In this document: positions 16,745 through 23,858 of the stretch, piece by piece
Position numbering within the stretch: position 1 is the stretch's first letter
Layout of the letters: every line of letters begins with the position of its first letter
Source: an uncultured Collinsella sp.
GTDB lineage: Bacteria > Actinomycetota > Coriobacteriia > Coriobacteriales > Coriobacteriaceae
Reading direction: 5' to 3'
NCBI GenBank assembly: GCA_902496775.1
Contig: CABVCF010000008.1
Span: 1 to 35,776, forward strand
DNA length: 35,776 nt
Program-made: the position numbers and the translations under genes
Notes under the pieces: generated by a model
Databases searched by the model: none
What the model saw: the letters and a program-made list of their open reading frames with translations, nothing else
What the model was told of the DNA's origin: nothing

Positions 16745-17809
16745 ATGAACAACAGCCTCCGCGGTCGCGACTACATCAACATCCATGATCTCTCCTCCGA
16801 GGATTTCCGCTATCTCATCGATCTTGCCTGGAACCTTAAGGCTCAGAAGAAGTCTGGTGTCGACCAGCGCTACTTCCCCGGCAAAAACGTCCTCGCCAAC
16901 TTTGAGTGGGGCTCGACCCGTACTCGTTGCGCATTCGAGACCTCCTGCAATGATTTGGGCATGGGCTTTACTTATCTGACCAACTCCCACATGGGTGACT
17001 GCGAGACCGTCAAGGATGCCATGCGCGTCTTTAACGGTATGTACGATCTCATCGTCTACCGCGCACAGAAGGACGAGCAGTTCCTCTATGACGTCGCCGA
17101 CCTGGTTGACATCCCGGTCATCAATGCCCTTACTCTCGGCGATCACCCGACTCAGATGCTCGCTGACGCTCTTACGATGGAAGAGCAATGGGGCGGTCTG
17201 CGTACGAGCCGCGGCAAGAAGATGGCTTTCGTTGGCAACTGCGCCGGCGCCCCGGTGTGGTATGGCCGTCTGTGCGCTATGCTCGACATGGACTTCCTCG
17301 CCATCGGCCCCGACGACCTCCGTCATCAGATGTGCAAGGAAATGATCGAAGAGGTGGAGGCCTGCTACGCCAAGTACGCTCCCAATAGGACCTTTACCAT
17401 CACCTCTGACCTCGATGCCCTGGATGGCGTTGACGTTATCGTTACCGAGGAGTGGCGCTACATCAACCCCGAGTGCGGCGAAGAGGTTCTGGATCCCGAC
17501 GACTACAACTCCTGGTTGGGCGATGCTGAGTCTCTGTACCCCTATCGCGTCACCAGCGAGCTGTGCAAGCGCACCAACAATCCCGACATCTTCTGCATGC
17601 ATGAGCTTCCCTCTGTCCACAACGCGGATCACCGTGTTGGCAAGATGCTCCTCGACCAGTGCAAGAACGACCTTCATCGCGAGATCATCACCGAGGGCTT
17701 TGAGATTGCCGACGAGTGCTTTGAGGCCAACGCTTCGGTCATCTTCCGTGAGGCAGAGAACCGTCAGCACACCATCAAGGCCGTTATGTGTGCCCTTCTG
17801 GGTCTCTAG
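16745..17809 (+). CDS. Divergent ornithine/putrescine carbamoyltransferase-family enzyme
   Basis: A 354-residue protein; ATG 16745 follows AAAGGAAATAGGC. The carbamoyl-phosphate site is canonical: STRTRC at 57-62 and HPTQMLADALTM. The second-substrate site is not. The HCLP motif of ornithine and putrescine enzymes reads HELP (286-289), so the usual Cys is Glu; the SMG loop is replaced by VTEEWRYINPECGE; and the NNMGNS-type stretch reads NCAGAPVWYGR. It should move a carbamoyl group between phosphate and an amine, but the amine is probably not ornithine or putrescine. Following the deiminase gene, it could phosphorolyse the ureido product to carbamoyl phosphate and free amine. No carbamate kinase gene is visible in the window. 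Confidence 0.87.
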   Translation: MNNSLRGRDYINIHDLSSEDFRYLIDLAWNLKAQKKSGVDQRYFPGKNVLANFEWGSTRTRCAFETSCNDLGMGFTYLTNSHMGDCETVKDAMRVFNGMYDLIVYRAQKDEQFLYDVADLVDIPVINALTLGDHPTQMLADALTMEEQWGGLRTSRGKKMAFVGNCAGAPVWYGRLCAMLDMDFLAIGPDDLRHQMCKEMIEEVEACYAKYAPNRTFTITSDLDALDGVDVIVTEEWRYINPECGEEVLDPDDYNSWLGDAESLYPYRVTSELCKRTNNPDIFCMHELPSVHNADHRVGKMLLDQCKNDLHREIITEGFEIADECFEANASVIFREAENRQHTIKAVMCALLGL

Positions 17810-17820
17810 GAGCTGTATCA

Positions 17821-19086
17821 ATGGAAAATGCAAAGTTAAAGAGCAGCAAGGTTTACGCATGGGTTCTCGTAATCGCGCTCGGCCTTATGTCTGCCGGCAC
17901 GACCGGATCCTATAGCGTCATCGCGGGCTCCTTCGTCGCACCCGTGTGCGAGGAGTTCGGGTTTGACTATTCCATCTTCTCGTATTACTTCACCGCAACG
18001 CTCATTGGTCTTGCGGCAGCTCTTCCGTTTGTCGGAAAACTCATTCCCAAGGTCGTTGGCAAGGTTTGGCTCCCCGTTGTCGAGCTTATTTTGCTCGCTG
18101 CCGGCGCAGGCATGGCCTTCTACACCGAAGTCTGGATGTTCATCGCCGCTGGCGCCCTGATTGGCGTTTGCTTCGCCTTCACCACCGGCGTCGCTATGTC
18201 CGACGTTATTGACCAGTGGTTCAAAAAATCTGGTGGCCTGGCAATCGGTCTCGCTTGGGCAGTGAACTCGATTTACATGCTCATCATGAGTCCCGTCATC
18301 ACCTCTGTCATCGAGGCCGCTGGCTGGAGAACTGGTTATCTGGTGCTCGCCGGTGTTTCCGCAGTGCTCATTCTCCCAGCTTCCATTCTGATCATCCGCT
18401 ACAAGCCTCAGGACAAGGGCATGCTGCCCTATGGCTACGTCGAGGGCGAGACGGTCACCGAGACCGAGGAGACGACCGAGGATAGCACGCGTGGCGTTAG
18501 CTATGCGCGCGCCATTAAGTCGCCTGCCTTCTTCTTCTGCATCGGCTTCCTCTGTCTCGTTCAGCTCACTTGCTGCATGAACCAGCTCTTCCCGACGTAT
18601 GCTTCCGAGGTTGGTTTTAGCCCCATGGTGGGCGGCTTCATGGTATCCGCTGCATCGCTCTTCGATCTGTTCCTCAATCCGATCGTCGGCACCACTTGCG
18701 ATAGGTTCGGCAGCACGAAGGCCATTCTGGGCTGGCTCGCTGTCTCCATCCTCTCCTTTGTCATGCTCATGATGAGCAGCGGCAACTCGACGCTCAGCAT
18801 CCTCGCAGCAGGCGTGAACGACGTAATGTACGTCATCGCTGGCACTGCCCTGACCGTTTTGGTTATGGATGTCTTTGGCTCCCGCGATTTCGGTCGCATC
18901 TTCGCGCTGATCTGCTCCGTGGGCTATATCGTCGGCGCCTTTGGCATGCCCGTTATGATGAAGGTCTATGAGCTTGTCGGCTCCTTCCAGGGCGTCTTCA
19001 TCTTCTGCATCGCATGCAACGTTATTATCGGCCTGTTCTTGCTGCTGGCAAAAAAGACTGGTAAGAACCTCTCCTGGGACGAATAG
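17821..19086 (+). CDS. OFA-family MFS transporter, intact copy
   Basis: A 421-residue, 12-TM carrier; ATG 17821 lies nine bases after GGAG and 11 bp past the carbamoyltransferase stop. It includes the TM1 segment AWVLVIALGLMSAGTTGSYS, the cytoplasmic DVIDQWFKKSGGLAIGLAW motif and CCMNQLFPTYASEVGF, all shared with the 13162-14441 copy. OFA carriers handle small carboxylates, unlike the APC-type antiporters of known agmatine operons. It is the third gene of the deiminase operon and presumably imports the substrate or exchanges it for the product. GC-rich, biased codons contrast with the upstream paralogue. Confidence 0.92.
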   Translation: MENAKLKSSKVYAWVLVIALGLMSAGTTGSYSVIAGSFVAPVCEEFGFDYSIFSYYFTATLIGLAAALPFVGKLIPKVVGKVWLPVVELILLAAGAGMAFYTEVWMFIAAGALIGVCFAFTTGVAMSDVIDQWFKKSGGLAIGLAWAVNSIYMLIMSPVITSVIEAAGWRTGYLVLAGVSAVLILPASILIIRYKPQDKGMLPYGYVEGETVTETEETTEDSTRGVSYARAIKSPAFFFCIGFLCLVQLTCCMNQLFPTYASEVGFSPMVGGFMVSAASLFDLFLNPIVGTTCDRFGSTKAILGWLAVSILSFVMLMMSSGNSTLSILAAGVNDVMYVIAGTALTVLVMDVFGSRDFGRIFALICSVGYIVGAFGMPVMMKVYELVGSFQGVFIFCIACNVIIGLFLLLAKKTGKNLSWDE

Positions 19087-19136
19087 TTCGATTCGTCTTA
19101 GACATACGCTGTAGGGCTTAACCTGCAGCCGCTTTG

Positions 19137-19164
19137 GGGCATCGACTAACATCGGTGCCCTTTT
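19137..19164 (+). terminator. Terminator of the deiminase operon
   Basis: GGGCATCGA and TCGGTGCCC form a stem with one mismatch around CTAACA, followed by TTTT. It lies 50 bp past the carrier stop. Confidence 0.8.
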
Positions 19165-19169
19165 CATTG

Positions 19170-19202
19170 AATGTGACAAAGGGGCAGTCCCTTTGTCACA
19201 TT
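19170..19202. repeat. REP-like palindrome, copy 2 (perfect)
   Basis: Base-for-base identical to 12985-13017: 14-bp arms AATGTGACAAAGGG around GCAGT. It directly follows the operon terminator and is followed by the same TCGAGGTCTAAT seen after copy 1, which here starts the long inverted repeat. Confidence 0.9.
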
Positions 19203-19218
19203 GAGCGGCTTGTGAATT

Positions 19219-19401
19219 CGAGGTCTAATACTTTTCTGAGAAGTGAACGAGTCAAAATGGACCCCCGAAGCGTCGACACTTTTGAGATGTAATTTCCTGC
19301 GGTTTTGATCGTTGAATCCTGCGGTTTTGGCGTCAGAAAATGTCGATGCTTCGGGGGTCCAAAAAACGGTCGTTCACTTCTCGGAAAAGTATTAGACCTC
19401 G
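19219..19401. repeat. 183-bp element with long inverted repeats
   Basis: The ends match as inverted repeats: CGAGGTCTAATACTTTTC, then GAGAAGTGAACGA, a short diverged patch, then GGACCCCCGAAGC and TCGACA. The arms are roughly 70 bp with few mismatches. The centre contains TCCTGCGGTTTTG twice in tandem. No coding frame is evident. A transcript would fold into one long rod-like hairpin. It could be a MITE-like element or a structured RNA; the copy number in the genome is unknown. Confidence 0.85.
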
Positions 19402-19483
19402 TTGTATGGGGTGCGGCTGGAGGGTAGTCATCGTTTAGTAGTTACCTCTTCCTTGTGAATCGCCCGAGGCACAAGGCATAATT

Positions 19484-19517
19484 CATGTGACAAGGGGGCA
19501 GTCCCTTTGCCGTATTG
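19484..19517. repeat. REP-like palindrome, copy 3 (degenerate)
   Basis: ATGTGACAAGGGGGCAGTCCCTTTG keeps the left arm and core, but the right arm has decayed to CCGTATT. It lies just 17 bp before the dihydrouridine synthase start. The 19402-19483 stretch before it holds nothing recognisable. Confidence 0.75.
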
Positions 19518-19534
19518 ATCTGAGAGAAGAGTAG

Positions 19535-20488
19535 ATGATTCTATCGTTGGCCCCTATGGAGGGGATTACCGGGCATGTGTTCCGTCGCGTGCATGCGGAG
19601 TGCTTCGGCGCGCTCGATTGCTATTACACGCCGTTTTTGCCGCCGCCGCGGGTGGGAAACCGCTTTGGCGGCAAGGCGTTTAAGGAGATTGATCCTGCCA
19701 ATAACCAGGGGCTCAACGTGGTGCCTCAGCTGATGTCCAAGAACGCGGACGAGTTTGTGTGGGCGGCACAGGTGCTCGCCGACATGGGCTACCGCGAGGT
19801 CAATCTCAACTTGGGTTGCCCTTCGGGAACGGTTGTCGCCAAGGGCAAGGGCTCGGGTTTCTTGCGCAATCTCGACGAGCTCGAGGCGTTCTTAAGCGAT
19901 GTGTGCGAGCGGTCGCCGTTGCCGGTATCGGTAAAGACCAGGCTGGGGTTGGAACGCGATGACGAGTATGAACGTGTGCTCGATCTGTATTGCCGCATGC
20001 CGTTGGCAGAGCTGATTGTGCACCCGCGCGTACAGAAGGACCGTTATACGGGCTCGCCGCGCAAGGAGTTTTACGGCGAGACGCTGGAGCGTGCGCCGTT
20101 TCCGGTGGCCTATAACGGCGACATTTTCGATCTTGAGGATATGGACGCGCTGGCGGAGGCCTATCCCGACACGCGCCATGTAATGCTAGGGCGTGGCCTG
20201 CTCGCGAACCCCGCGCTGGCTCGCATGGTTAAGGGCGGTCCTGCTGCCACGGCAGCCGAACTGCAGCGTTTCCACGACACTCTGTTTGCGGTCTATGCAG
20301 AAGAGATTGGCGGCAACGCGGTCTTTCGTATGAAGGAGTGGTGGTTCTACGCCAAGTGCGCTTTCGCCGACCCCGCTACCGTTCACAAGCTCGTACGTAA
20401 GACCAAAAAAGTCGACGAATACCGCGCCGCCGTCGAGCGCGTCTTTCGCGAGCAGCCACTCGCACCCATAGCCTGCTTCCACGGTTAG
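19535..20488 (+). CDS. dus: tRNA-dihydrouridine synthase (Dus family)
   Basis: A 317-residue FMN enzyme that reduces uridines in tRNA to dihydrouridine. Visible motifs are LAPMEGITGHVFR at the N-terminus (flavin-binding strand), the catalytic Cys in VNLNLGCPSG, VSVKTRLG, IVHPRVQKDRYTG (the usual HxR-type contact), VAYNGDI and HVMLGRGLLANP near the FMN phosphate site. ATG 19535 is preceded by GAGAGAAGA. The length is normal for the family. The gene stands alone between repeat clusters; the preceding palindrome may form part of its leader. The modified position cannot be told from sequence alone. Confidence 0.94.
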   Translation: MILSLAPMEGITGHVFRRVHAECFGALDCYYTPFLPPPRVGNRFGGKAFKEIDPANNQGLNVVPQLMSKNADEFVWAAQVLADMGYREVNLNLGCPSGTVVAKGKGSGFLRNLDELEAFLSDVCERSPLPVSVKTRLGLERDDEYERVLDLYCRMPLAELIVHPRVQKDRYTGSPRKEFYGETLERAPFPVAYNGDIFDLEDMDALAEAYPDTRHVMLGRGLLANPALARMVKGGPAATAAELQRFHDTLFAVYAEEIGGNAVFRMKEWWFYAKCAFADPATVHKLVRKTKKVDEYRAAVERVFREQPLAPIACFHG

Positions 20489-20489
20489 T

Positions 20490-20545
20490 TAGTCATCGGG
20501 GGCGTTCTTTAACGACTGGTCATTTAAGGACGTCCCCAACGACTA
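20490..20545. repeat. Hairpin element bounded by TAGTC/GACTA
   Basis: Starts one base after the dus stop. TAGTCATCGGGGGCGTTC and GGACGTCCCCAACGACTA are imperfect inverted arms, with a second ACGACT/GGTCAT match inside. A diverged relative lies at 21213-21297. The GGGG-CGTTCTTT core recalls the other REP-like elements of this window. Confidence 0.6.
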
Positions 20546-20559
20546 TGTAGCAAAAAGCT

Positions 20560-20612
20560 GTACACCAGCATCCAAAGATGTCGAAAAATGTCGACTTTGG
20601 ATGTTGGTGTAT
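20560..20612. repeat. Composite hairpin repeat, copy 1
   Basis: GTACACCAGCATCCAAAG pairs with CTTTGGATGTTGGTGTAT around ATGTCGAAAAATGTCGA. The same hairpin occurs at 21643-21695. Flanking bases are also shared, so the duplicated unit runs from about 20524 to 20623. Confidence 0.88.
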
Positions 20613-20639
20613 ATGTTTGGGTCCGACGGGGGAGCGGGC

Positions 20640-20906
20640 CTAGGCAATCAGTGCATCAAGTGTAATGAGCTCTCTGAGCCGCTCCGTGCGTGTTTGCCCA
20701 TGGCGTTTGGCTTTTTCGTCAAACGCCTCAAGAATCGATTCGCCCACACGTGCTGATATAACGACGCTCGGCTCATCGGAGATTGGTGGCCTTCCCAACT
20801 TGATGGTGCGACCTTTCGGCCACTCATCTTTTTCGTAGGCTTCCGCGGCTTTCTTCAACTCTCCGGGAGCAAACCCCATCATCTTTTCGAGCTGCTTAGC
20901 ATCCAT
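20640..20906 (-). CDS. Ribbon-helix-helix (CopG-like) small protein, orphan antitoxin-like
   Basis: An 88-residue protein; ATG 20906 has GGAGG six bases upstream. An upstream in-frame start at 20981 lies inside the operator and is unlikely. The C-terminal part reads SVVISARVGESILEAF followed by RTERLRELI, a ribbon-helix-helix DNA-binding fold as in many antitoxins. The N-terminal half (KLGRPPISDEP) resembles antitoxins of the BrnA/CopG kind. No toxin gene is recognisable on either side: downstream is a repeat, upstream is non-coding. It probably autoregulates through the palindromes at 20960-20981. Confidence 0.75.
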   Translation of the reverse strand: MDAKQLEKMMGFAPGELKKAAEAYEKDEWPKGRTIKLGRPPISDEPSVVISARVGESILEAFDEKAKRHGQTRTERLRELITLDALIA

Positions 20907-20959
20907 GGCGCCTCCTATCGATCGACATAATGTCGAGCGCCGGTTCTCGGATTCTCTTT

Positions 20960-20989
20960 TTGTATACAATTTTGTAGACAAAAATACAA
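20960..20989 (-). promoter_or_regulatory. Promoter with overlapping paired operators for the RHH gene
   Basis: On the minus strand TTGTAT (20989-20984) and TATACA (20966-20961) are spaced 17 bp. The palindromes TTGTATACAA (20960-20969) and TTGTAGACAA (20972-20981) overlap them, 12 bp apart. Two equally spaced TTGT-ACAA boxes fit cooperative binding by a ribbon-helix-helix dimer pair. Confidence 0.6.
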
Positions 20990-21182
20990 GCAGTTCATCG
21001 GGCTAATTAGCTTGTTTTGACCCGCCTGTTCGATAGAAAATGAGCATTGACGGCTTCGATACTCCTTTGCTTTTCAGCTTGGAATTTGGATGCTCATTGA
21101 ACTTCCGGAGGGGAGCCCTTTATTAAGCTATCGAGATTCTGGGCAGGAGCTCTCACTGGTCTTCGGTAATGGGGCCAGCTTA

Positions 21183-21207
21183 ATTCGCGACACAGTGTGT
21201 CGCGAAT
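21183..21207. repeat. Perfect 12-bp-arm palindrome in the gene-free region
   Basis: ATTCGCGACACA and its exact complement flank a single G. It has no T-tract and lies in an 835-bp stretch without recognisable genes (20907-21741). The stretch 20990-21182 shows nothing I can name. Confidence 0.7.
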
Positions 21208-21212
21208 GGGAG

Positions 21213-21297
21213 TAGTCGTTAGGTGTCCTTCAATGGCTACTCATATAAGAACGTCCAAGTGTCGGATTTTGTCATTTAGTGTCGTTCTCAGCGACTA
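21213..21297. repeat. Diverged relative of the TAGTC/GACTA element
   Basis: Bounded by TAGTCG and CGACTA. Its first half (TAGTCGTTAGGTGTCCTT, then TAAGAACGTCC) aligns with 20490-20535 at roughly two positions in three, and the second half is longer. It abuts the MITE-like element. Confidence 0.45.
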
Positions 21298-21302
21298 TTC
21301 TG

Positions 21303-21546
21303 GAGGGTCGTGGTCAAAAAAGGGCAAATATGAGTACTGTTGCCATTATGGTTGCATTTATTTTGCTATAAATTGTAGCTCCTGATGAGATTTGTTCCCG
21401 TTAAGAGCTACTTTTATTGAACATATGAGGAGAAATAACGTCGTCTGCGGACGAGTGGAACGTTGAATAGTTCCTGAAGTGATTAAAATCGCTGCTACTA
21501 AACAGGTAGCAGTACTCATATTTGCCCTTTTTTGACCACAGCCCTC
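21303..21546. mobile_element. MITE-like element with 37-bp terminal inverted repeats
   Basis: A 244-bp AT-rich element. Left end 21303-21339 and right end 21510-21546 are inverted copies matching at 35 of 37 positions; both contain GTGGTCAAAAAAGGGCAAAT and end at GAGTACTG. Each end carries an ATGAGTACTG start reading inward: the right-hand one (minus strand) stays open for about 53 codons with no family resemblance and the left-hand one stops after 13. There is no transposase, so it would need one in trans. No obvious target-site duplication. Confidence 0.7.
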
Positions 21547-21642
21547 TCGGAAACCCTTTCCAGAGGCGTCAAACAGCCATAATCCAAAGGTCGCCTCAAA
21601 CAATTAGCCGGTTAAGAGCGTCCATGACTACCCGCAAAAGCT

Positions 21643-21695
21643 GTACACCAGCATCCAAAGATGTCGAAAAATGTCGACTTTGGATGCTGGCGTAC
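21643..21695. repeat. Composite hairpin repeat, copy 2
   Basis: GTACACCAGCATCCAAAG pairs with CTTTGGATGCTGGCGTAC around the same 17-base centre as copy 1. Here the outer pairs are better conserved. The shared unit covers about 21612-21706 and includes the preceding TTAAG-CGTCC tail and the following TGTTTGGGTC. Confidence 0.88.
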
Positions 21696-21741
21696 ATGTT
21701 TGGGTCGTATGGGTTGGGGCGAGTCGGTCGCAACGCGAGTG

Positions 21742-21987
21742 CTAGAGCAGGTTCTCCTGCACCCACGCGACGATGTCGTTCGATTCGTAGAGTGGCTTGC
21801 CGTCGATGAATAGGCAGGGAACCTGGCGTTTTCCGCCGACGGCGATGAGTGTCTGCTCGGCTTCGGTATCGGTCGAGATATTGCGCTCGGGAATGGTCAC
21901 GCCGTTATCGGCAAGGAAACGCTTGACCTTTAAGCAATACGGGCAGCCGGTCATAACGAACAGCGCGAGCTCATGATTAGTAGCCAT
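21742..21987 (-). CDS. Glutaredoxin-like thiol-disulfide protein
   Basis: An 81-residue glutaredoxin fold. ATG 21987 has GGAG five bases upstream, so the longer frame from 22026 is not used. The active site is TGCPYCLKVKRFL with the CPYC pair; the cis-Pro motif is RQVPCLFIDG, and YESNDIVAWV matches the glutathione-site helix. It catalyses thiol-disulfide exchange in the cytoplasm. It lies about 50 bp after the XRE-TipAS regulator on the same strand and is probably cotranscribed with it. Confidence 0.93.
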   Translation of the reverse strand: MATNHELALFVMTGCPYCLKVKRFLADNGVTIPERNISTDTEAEQTLIAVGGKRQVPCLFIDGKPLYESNDIVAWVQENLL

Positions 21988-22038
21988 AGGTCTCCAATCG
22001 GTTGCGGTTTTGATTGAAATACCCAAAGCCGCCGCAGT

Positions 22039-22866
22039 CTATGCACGGGCCAGCGACGACTCGATGGCCTGGACCAGAAACGCCGTGGCTCCGGTACCGC
22101 AGGGCTTGTCGTAGTAGTCAATAAAGCGCTGATCGGCAAGATAGCCGTGGGCGAGGCCCAGATATGCTTCGTTCTGGGGTTCGCGTCCCCAGTTGAGAGC
22201 AATCCAACGACGATGCATCGCGACAAGCTTGCGAGCCTCGCTTCCATCCGCATCGCCAATGCCCATGGCAATCGAAAGCTGGCCCAGAACAGCGCGTTCA
22301 AGTTCCTTCATGTCGTTCCATGTCTCGGGGTCCATGTCCAGCAGCGCTTCGTTTGCCGCATCGACGGCTTCATCGCCGTAGTGCGTCCGGGCCTCGGCGC
22401 CGTAGCGCTCTTCGTTTACCTGCACGGTGCGCCAGCGCTCCAGTTGCGGCAGGACAGCGCCCATGAGCGAGACGGCTTCGTCGAGCGACATGCCGGTGTT
22501 TTGCGCCAGCCGCGGGGCACAATCCTCAATCATCGCCTCCATGGTGGTGTCGTAGGTGTACCTGCCGTGGTCGTAGCACCACTTGCAGTAATGGTCGGTC
22601 GTGGCGCCCGTGGCATCGGTGCCGCAGTCGTCGGGCGTGAGTATCATGCCGCAGCTCTGGCAATAATGCTCGGGCATTTCGAGCAGGTGGGGCAGCGGCT
22701 CGCCGGTTACGGCCGCAATGAGCTTCATCATGTCGATGCCCGGTGTGACCTCGCCGCGCTCCCAACGGCTGACGGCTTGGCGTGTGACGAAGAGCTTGGC
22801 GGCGAGCTGCTCTTGGGTAAGGCGATGGGCGCGACGGACAGCGATGAGCTTTTCTGCAAAGGCCAT
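22039..22866 (-). CDS. XRE regulator fused to zinc ribbon and TipAS-like domain
   Basis: A 275-residue protein; ATG 22866 follows AAAGGAG. Residues 1-65 are an XRE helix-turn-helix (LTQEQLAAKLFVTRQAVSRW). Residues about 68-103 carry four cysteines in CQSCGM and CKWC pairs, a zinc-ribbon pattern often linked to small general-stress domains. Residues about 150-270 resemble the TipAS drug-binding domain: MHRRWIALNWG, AYLGLAHGYLADQRFIDYYD and GTGATAFLVQAI. TipAS normally sits behind a MerR domain and binds thiopeptides or other drugs, so the XRE version is unusual. It probably senses a small ligand and controls its own operon with glutaredoxin (inference). Confidence 0.85.
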   Translation of the reverse strand: MAFAEKLIAVRRAHRLTQEQLAAKLFVTRQAVSRWERGEVTPGIDMMKLIAAVTGEPLPHLLEMPEHYCQSCGMILTPDDCGTDATGATTDHYCKWCYDHGRYTYDTTMEAMIEDCAPRLAQNTGMSLDEAVSLMGAVLPQLERWRTVQVNEERYGAEARTHYGDEAVDAANEALLDMDPETWNDMKELERAVLGQLSIAMGIGDADGSEARKLVAMHRRWIALNWGREPQNEAYLGLAHGYLADQRFIDYYDKPCGTGATAFLVQAIESSLARA

Positions 22867-23007
22867 AGCGGCTCCTTTCTGCTGGTTGATGGCTTAAGCA
22901 TACGCGGCGGCAGGCGCCCTTCCAAGCAACCGTTGGTTGCACGACGGGGGACCGCGGCGAAGAATTGCGCACAACGCCCCACGCCTCCATGCCGTACAAT
23001 GACCGGC

Positions 23008-23746
23008 ATGGAACCTATTGCATACATACATACCGACCTGCCGCAGAAGTTCGGCATTCCACGCAACAGCTTTTTGGCACCCCATCTGCAGGGACGCATC
23101 GTTTTTGAGCCGGAATTTGCCTCCAATGCAGCGGTTGAGGGTCTGGACTCCTTCTCTCACCTATGGCTGCTGTGGCGCTTCGAAAACGGTACGCCCGGCG
23201 GCACGGCTAAGGACATAGCCGCCGATGCCAAAACGCAGGACAGGTCCGGCGCCAACGCAAAATGGTCGAAAACCGTGCGTCCGCCGCGTCTGGGTGGAGC
23301 CGAACGTGTGGGCGTGTTTGCCACGCGCAGTCCGTTTCGCCCTAATCCCATTGGGCTTACCTGCGTCAAGCTCGATCGCGTCGAGCTTACCGACGACGGC
23401 CCCCATCATCCATGTGCTGGGGGCCGATCTGCGCGACGGCACGCCCATCTACGACATTAAGCTCTACATTCCGTTCGCGGACTGTCACCCGGATGCGACG
23501 GGCGGCTGGATTGAGGATGCTCCATGGCAAGAGCTCGACGTCGAGTTCCCGCAAGCGCTGCAGGATATGGTCCCGCCCGCAAAACTCTCCGGCTTGGTCG
23601 AAGTCCTTCGCCAAGATCCGCGCCGTGCGGGCAGCAAGCACGAGCCAAACCGCATTTACCACTTGGCTTACGCTGGACTCGACATATCTTTTACGGTCGA
23701 TGAAACCCAGCTAACCGTAGTCGCCGTCAACGACGCGCGAGACTAA
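23008..23746 (+). pseudogene. TrmO/TsaA-like tRNA methyltransferase interrupted by a one-base frameshift
   Basis: The N-terminal frame (MEPIAYIHTDLPQKFGIP to RVELTDDG) is clear TrmO/TsaA, including the signature RSPFRPNPIGLT; the family makes N6-methyl-t6A in tRNA with S-adenosylmethionine. At the C5 run 23400-23404 the frame breaks. Removing one C continues as PIIHVLGADLRDGTPIYDIK through IYHLAYAGLDISFTVDE to the stop at 23746, about 245 residues in total, the normal length. Both halves look conserved, which favours a recent mutation, phase-variable slippage or a sequencing error. No ribosome site is obvious before ATG 23008; ATG 22999 is an alternative. Confidence 0.88.
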
Positions 23747-23858
23747 CCAGCCATTCGTCCGCATCCGTCAAATTAAGCACCAAACCCCGCGTCAAAACCG
23801 CCCACGCTGGTGGACAATAACGCCTACCAAAACAATCAACTTTGTACGGGAGCTCAGC

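Noticed and set aside
16745..17809. Canonical ornithine or putrescine carbamoyltransferase
   Set aside because: The carbamoyl-phosphate motifs fit, but HCLP is HELP and the SMG loop is absent, so a specific name would overstate what the sequence supports.
17836..19179. 447-codon minus-strand frame opposite the second OFA carrier
   Set aside because: It is His/Glu/Asp-rich, as expected for the complement of a GC-biased membrane-protein gene, and it starts beyond the operon terminator with no ribosome site.
19170..19202. Intrinsic terminator at the AATGTGACAAAGGG palindrome
   Set aside because: There is no T-tract after it, a proper terminator lies just before at 19137, and an identical sequence occurs at 12985, so it is a repeat first.
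21358..21603. Minus-strand frame of 81 codons across the MITE-like element
   Set aside because: It runs through the inverted repeat end and flanking sequence, has no ribosome site and no resemblance to known proteins; treated as part of the element.
20490..21712. CRISPR array
   Set aside because: Repeated hairpins are few, unequal in spacing and separated by unique sequence of very different length; no cas genes are visible.
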